A DNA stretch of 64,000 nucleotides from Herbidospora mongoliensis (GTDB lineage Bacteria; Actinomycetota; Actinomycetes; Streptosporangiales; Streptosporangiaceae), in assembly GCF_001570545.1 (NCBI RefSeq), contig NZ_BBXD01000009.1, positions 496,001 through 560,000 of the forward strand, read 5' to 3'. Positions 60,434-64,000 of this stretch are shown here, in pieces (within the stretch, counting starts at the first letter, position 1; each line of letters begins with the position of its first letter). Under the pieces are notes generated by a model. The model searched no databases, was not told the DNA's origin, and saw nothing but the letters and a program-made list of their open reading frames with translations. A program made the position numbers and the translations under genes.

Positions 60434-63166
60434 TTGCGTAACACCCTTCGCGGCACGGCCGCATTAATGTCCCTCGCCTGTCTGGCCACATTCACCGCGG
60501 CCCCCGCATCGGCCGCCGCCGAGGACGAGTGGTCGGTGACCCGAGTGGCGGGTGGCTACAAAGTCACCCTGAACCTCGACGAAAAAGTCCCGATGGACTC
60601 GAGCGCCCCCTCGCTGCTCGCCGACGGGAAGGTGCTCGGCCCGGCCACCGAGTCGGCCGACGGGAAGTCCCTCTTCCTCGTCACCGCCGACCCCACGGTC
60701 GTCGCCGCCGACGAGATCACCACCGATGTGCAGGCGGAGACGGCCCCGGCCCGTGTGACGGCCGCCGCCGAGGTGCCCGCCCTCGTCAAGGCGGCGCTCC
60801 AGGACGATCCGTCGACGGCGGGAACGTTCCAGGTCAAGGAGGGCGTGTACGACTTCGGCGACCAGGCCATTCCCCTGCTCAACATCGGCGGCATCCGCGG
60901 CGAGCTCACCGGCAAGATCTACCTGCCGGTCAGCCGGGACCGTAAGCCGCTGGTCGTCTTCCTGCACGGCCGGCACGGCTCCTGCTACGGCACCGGCGCG
61001 ACCAACCCGAACCGCTGGCCCTGCAAGCCGTCGCCCGACAGCACCTCGCAGCGCGCCACGATCCCCAGCTACATCGGCTACGACCTGCCGGCCCGCGCCC
61101 TGGCGAGCAACGGTTACGCCGTGGTCTCCATCTCGGCCAACGCGATCAACTCCAACGACAACCAGCTCGCCGCCGACTACGGCGCGCAGGCCCGCGGTCA
61201 GCTCATCCTCGACACGCTGACCATGCTGGAGAACGCCGACGACGGCGACCCGGTCGAGTATCACGACGCCTTCACCAACCGCGACGTCACGCTGGCCCAG
61301 GCGCTGACGGGCGCGGTCACCCCGGCCGACCTCAAGCGGGCGTTCGACTTCCAGAACGTCGGCATCATGGGGCACTCGCGCGGTGGTGAGGGTGTGACGG
61401 CCGCCGCCACGCTCAACGACGCGCTGCCGCTCTACAAGCAGTTCGGCATCAAGGCCGTGCTGCCGCTGGCGCCGGTCGACTACGACCGCATCTCGGTGCC
61501 CAACACGGTGATGGCCACGATTCTCCCGTACTGCGACGGAGACGTGGAGAACCTCATGGGCCAGCACATCGTGGACGACTCCCGGCACAGCTTCGACGAC
61601 GACGTGCTCCGTTCGGCCGTGCTGGTCCAGGGCGCCAACCACAACTTCTTCAACACCATCTGGACGCCGGGCCTCTTCCCGGCCAGCACCGGCGACGACT
61701 GGTCGGTGGGCGGCAACGGCGCCAACGACCCGGTCTGCAACCCGGCCGCGCCCGACACCCTGCGGCTGACCGCGCCCGAGCAGGAGAAGGTCGGCGCCGT
61801 CTACATGCCGGGCTTCTTCCGGCTCGTCCTCGGCGGCGAGAAGCAGTTCCTGCCGCTGTTCGACGGCTCCCCCGTGTCCGTCCCGTCGATCGACTTCTCC
61901 GACGTGACCAGCGCGGCGACGCAGCCCGCCGGTTCGCGCCAGGACCTGGCGACCTTCGAGACCGCCGACCCGAACGTCACCATCGCCGGTGACGCCGGGA
62001 TCTGCGCCAGCATGGGCGGCACCGGCGGGCTCCAGATCCCGCAGGACACGCCGTTCTGCGCGACCGCGACCAACCAGGCCGCGCTGCCGCACTGGTCGCC
62101 GGCGACGTGGGCGTTCAACATCCCGTCGTCCCCGATGCTGCGCCTGAAGTCGGGCACGGTCACGGTCAACGTGCCGCAGGGTGATCTGTCCGCCTACGAG
62201 CAGCTCTCGGTGAAGATCGCCGCCGACGAGACCGTCGCCACCTCGACCGACGTCACGGTCACCGTCACCGACGGCGCCGGCAAGACCGCGACCTCGAAGG
62301 TCTCCGACCTCAACGCCCGCGCCGTGACCCGCCTTCCGGGTGTCACCTCGGCGTGGCTGAAGAAGATCATCCTCCAGCAGGTGAACATCCCCCTCACCGG
62401 TCTGAACACCGCCGACATCCGCACGGTGTCGTTCACCGGAACCGGCGTCTACCTGTCCGACCTGTCAGCCGAGAACCGGGCGGTCGGCGCCCGGGTCTCC
62501 CGTCAGGAGATCGCGGTGGACGTCGCGCCGGCCCGGGTCGACGAAGGCTCCGGCCCGGGTACGGCGTCGATCGCGGTGGCACTGTCCGCCCCGGCCGCGC
62601 ACGAGGTCACCGGCTACGTCAGCGTCTTCGGCTCGGCCACCGGCCGCGCCGGGATCTCGATGAAGAAGGTCACCTTCGCCCCCGGCCAGACCTGCGTCAC
62701 GGTCCCGGCGGGCCTGCTCGGCGACACGGTCGCCACCAGCAGCGTGTCCACCTCGTTCAAGGTCTCGGTCACCAACACGGCCGGGGCGGTCATGGGCGAC
62801 GGGGGCTTCGGCACCCTCACCGTCCGCGAGGACGACGGCAACGTCACCTCACCGGCGTTCGGCAAGCCCGGCGACGCGTGCGCCGAGTACGCCGCCTCGC
62901 TCAAGCCGGGCAACCTCATCGTGACCAACTCGGTGGTCGCGGGCGGGTCGAACCCGGTCAAGGCGAGCGGCTACCGCGCCGGGGAGAGCGTGGAGTTCAA
63001 GCTGGACGCCACCGTTCTCGGCCGCGCCGTCGCCGACGCCACCGGCACGGTCACCTTCACCGCCGCCGTCCCGGCGGGCACCCCCGTCGGGAAGGTCACC
63101 ATCAGCGGGGTCGGCGCCGGTTCGGGCTACACCACTTCGGCGGTGTCCCGGGTCAGGGCCTCCTGA
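60434..63166 (+). CDS. Large secreted alpha/beta hydrolase with C-terminal beta domains
   Basis: A 910-aa protein starting at TTG. Signal peptide (LRGTAALMSLACLATFTAAPASA). Residues ~150-480 form an alpha/beta-hydrolase domain: KPLVVFLHGRHGSCYG (oxyanion), NVGIMGHSRGGEG (nucleophile Ser315), and GANHNFFNTIW with the candidate His. A jelly-roll-like region follows. Residues ~690-800 look like a Calx-beta module (DEGSGPGTASIAVALS, then VTFAPGQTCVTVPAG), and the last ~80 residues an Ig-like fold (GYRAGESVEFKLDATVLG). Probably an exoesterase or lipase; substrate unknown. It overlaps the convergent GNAT gene by 40 bp. Confidence 0.8.
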   Translation: MRNTLRGTAALMSLACLATFTAAPASAAAEDEWSVTRVAGGYKVTLNLDEKVPMDSSAPSLLADGKVLGPATESADGKSLFLVTADPTVVAADEITTDVQAETAPARVTAAAEVPALVKAALQDDPSTAGTFQVKEGVYDFGDQAIPLLNIGGIRGELTGKIYLPVSRDRKPLVVFLHGRHGSCYGTGATNPNRWPCKPSPDSTSQRATIPSYIGYDLPARALASNGYAVVSISANAINSNDNQLAADYGAQARGQLILDTLTMLENADDGDPVEYHDAFTNRDVTLAQALTGAVTPADLKRAFDFQNVGIMGHSRGGEGVTAAATLNDALPLYKQFGIKAVLPLAPVDYDRISVPNTVMATILPYCDGDVENLMGQHIVDDSRHSFDDDVLRSAVLVQGANHNFFNTIWTPGLFPASTGDDWSVGGNGANDPVCNPAAPDTLRLTAPEQEKVGAVYMPGFFRLVLGGEKQFLPLFDGSPVSVPSIDFSDVTSAATQPAGSRQDLATFETADPNVTIAGDAGICASMGGTGGLQIPQDTPFCATATNQAALPHWSPATWAFNIPSSPMLRLKSGTVTVNVPQGDLSAYEQLSVKIAADETVATSTDVTVTVTDGAGKTATSKVSDLNARAVTRLPGVTSAWLKKIILQQVNIPLTGLNTADIRTVSFTGTGVYLSDLSAENRAVGARVSRQEIAVDVAPARVDEGSGPGTASIAVALSAPAAHEVTGYVSVFGSATGRAGISMKKVTFAPGQTCVTVPAGLLGDTVATSSVSTSFKVSVTNTAGAVMGDGGFGTLTVREDDGNVTSPAFGKPGDACAEYAASLKPGNLIVTNSVVAGGSNPVKASGYRAGESVEFKLDATVLGRAVADATGTVTFTAAVPAGTPVGKVTISGVGAGSGYTTSAVSRVRAS

Positions 63167-63816
63167 GGCCGCAGCACCCGGAACGTCACGTTCCGGGTGA
63201 TGGTGAACCCGAGTGACTCGTACAGCCGGAGGGCATTGACGTTGGCGGTGGCGGCGTGCAGGAACGGCCGCTCGCCCCGGGCGCGAATACCCGCCACCAC
63301 CGCCAGCACCAGCTGAGACGCCAGACCCCGCCCGCGATGGGCGGGGTCGGTGCACACCGCACTGATCTCCGTCCACCCGGGCACCTTCAGCCGCTCCCCG
63401 GCCATCGCGATCAGCCTGCCCTCCGCACGGAGACCCAGGTAGGCGCCCATCTCGATGGTGCGGGGGGCGAACGGCCCCGGCTGGGTGCGGGCCACCAGAT
63501 CGAGCATCTCCGGTACGTCCGCCGGTCCCAGAGTGACGACATCGGAGTCGACTCCGGCCACGGCCGAGCCCTCCATCTGCACACCGGGGATCGCGAAGAT
63601 CGTCTCCCATCCCTCGGCCGCCGGGCCCTCGCACGTCGTCAGCACCTGGCCGTCGAGGTCGGCCCAGTCGTCCGGGCCGAAAACGTCGGGGACCGCCGCG
63701 AACGGCGACACGTCCAGGAGGTAGCGCCTGGTCCGGCCCTTCGGAACGGCCAGGTGGGCGTGGGGGCCGGTCAGTGCGGCCCAAACGGGGTTGGCGAGGA
63801 TCTCATAGGTTTCCAC
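63127..63816 (-). CDS. GNAT acetyltransferase (paralogue B)
   Basis: A 229-aa protein about 60 percent identical by eye to the GNAT at 55137 over its full length: LANPVWAALTGPHAHLA, LGPADVPEMLDLVARTQPGPF, EISAVCTDPAHRGRGLASQLVLAVVAGIRARGERPFLHAATANVNALRLYESLGF. GTG at 63816 matches the paralogue's start. It is divergent from mtnC with 17 bp between starts, so their promoters overlap or mtnC is leaderless. Confidence 0.82.
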   Translation of the reverse strand: METYEILANPVWAALTGPHAHLAVPKGRTRRYLLDVSPFAAVPDVFGPDDWADLDGQVLTTCEGPAAEGWETIFAIPGVQMEGSAVAGVDSDVVTLGPADVPEMLDLVARTQPGPFAPRTIEMGAYLGLRAEGRLIAMAGERLKVPGWTEISAVCTDPAHRGRGLASQLVLAVVAGIRARGERPFLHAATANVNALRLYESLGFTITRNVTFRVLRPQEALTRDTAEVV

Positions 63817-63833
63817 CGCTCCATAATGGCCCC

Positions 63834-64000
63834 ATGACCTGCTGGATCGTGCTGGACATCGAGGGGACGACAAGTTCCACCGAATCCGTCCATGTCGGGC
63901 TCTACGCCTATGCCCGTCCGAGGCTCGGCCCGTTCATCGACGCCCACCGGGACGATCCGGAGATCGCCCAGGCCGTCGCCGCGACCGGGGGCGCCACCAC
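63834..64000 (+). CDS. mtnC: Acireductone synthase (enolase-phosphatase E1), 5' part
   Basis: The first ~55 codons of a HAD-family enzyme: WIVLDIEGTTSSTESVHVGLYAYARPRL. The DIEGTT variant of the HAD DxDxT motif followed by a VxxxLYxYAR segment is diagnostic of MtnC, which converts the diketo intermediate of methionine salvage to acireductone. The gene runs off the window. Confidence 0.85.
   Translation, partial: MTCWIVLDIEGTTSSTESVHVGLYAYARPRLGPFIDAHRDDPEIAQAVAATGGAT

Overview
The window is high-GC actinomycete chromosome. GTG and TTG starts are common, neighbouring genes often overlap by 4 bp (ATGA/GTGA), and it carries ECF sigma, SARP/AfsR, WYL, HxlR and ArsR regulators plus secreted repeat proteins. 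A filamentous actinomycete near Streptosporangium/Nonomuraea is my guess from gene content; no rRNA is present to settle it. Nothing was searched; all calls come from reading motifs.

Layout. 1-3.65 kb: a defence-like island with a ThsA-type macro-domain gene (cut by the window edge), a divergent hypothetical gene, and an operon of a 49-aa peptide, an E2-like protein, a ThiF/E1-like protein and a JAB/JAMM peptidase. This resembles the bacterial ubiquitin-like (Bub/Bil) operons. 3.7-7.2 kb: GT4 glycosyltransferase and GH92 mannosidase. 7.3-10.6 kb: ECF sigma factor, zinc-finger anti-sigma-like protein and an ABC-2 transporter in one operon. 10.7-17.4 kb: three secreted proteins (a lamin-tail/phytase-like/RTX protein, an NlpC/P60-like protein with six repeats, an X-Pro dipeptidyl-peptidase). 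17.5-20.4 kb: SDR with its HxlR regulator, a broken dapA-like gene, and L-rhamnose isomerase.

20.5-30.9 kb: a tightly packed ten-gene minus-strand operon for a lipid-linked surface glycan. It encodes a class III aminotransferase, NAD-epimerase, UbiA prenyltransferase, three GT2 enzymes, a flippase-like protein, a methyltransferase-like protein and two membrane-anchored endonuclease/exonuclease/phosphatase (EEP) proteins, one of which has lost active-site residues. It diverges from a SARP/AfsR-type regulator whose upstream region carries two exact heptamers on an 11-bp period, the architecture of a SARP site.

33-45.4 kb looks accessory: a membrane protein, two paralogous HTH proteins (one fused to a P-loop NTPase with about 16 near-identical 28-aa repeats), a lower-GC membrane-protein pair, an acetyltransferase plus stand-alone Rv1355c-like E1 protein, a DEDDh exonuclease with BRCT, and small membrane/acidic proteins. 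It is bounded by tRNA-Pro(GGG), next to which lies a decayed tyrosine integrase.

45.4-64 kb is more ordinary: lipoproteins, a WYL regulator, a THUMP-methyltransferase with a possible leader-peptide attenuator, ArsR/VOC, an ABC exporter, pnuC-nadR NAD salvage, a polar amino-acid ABC transporter with GNAT divergent from a luciferase-like monooxygenase and separated by two palindromes, beta-carbonic anhydrase, a large secreted hydrolase, a second GNAT, and the 5' end of mtnC.
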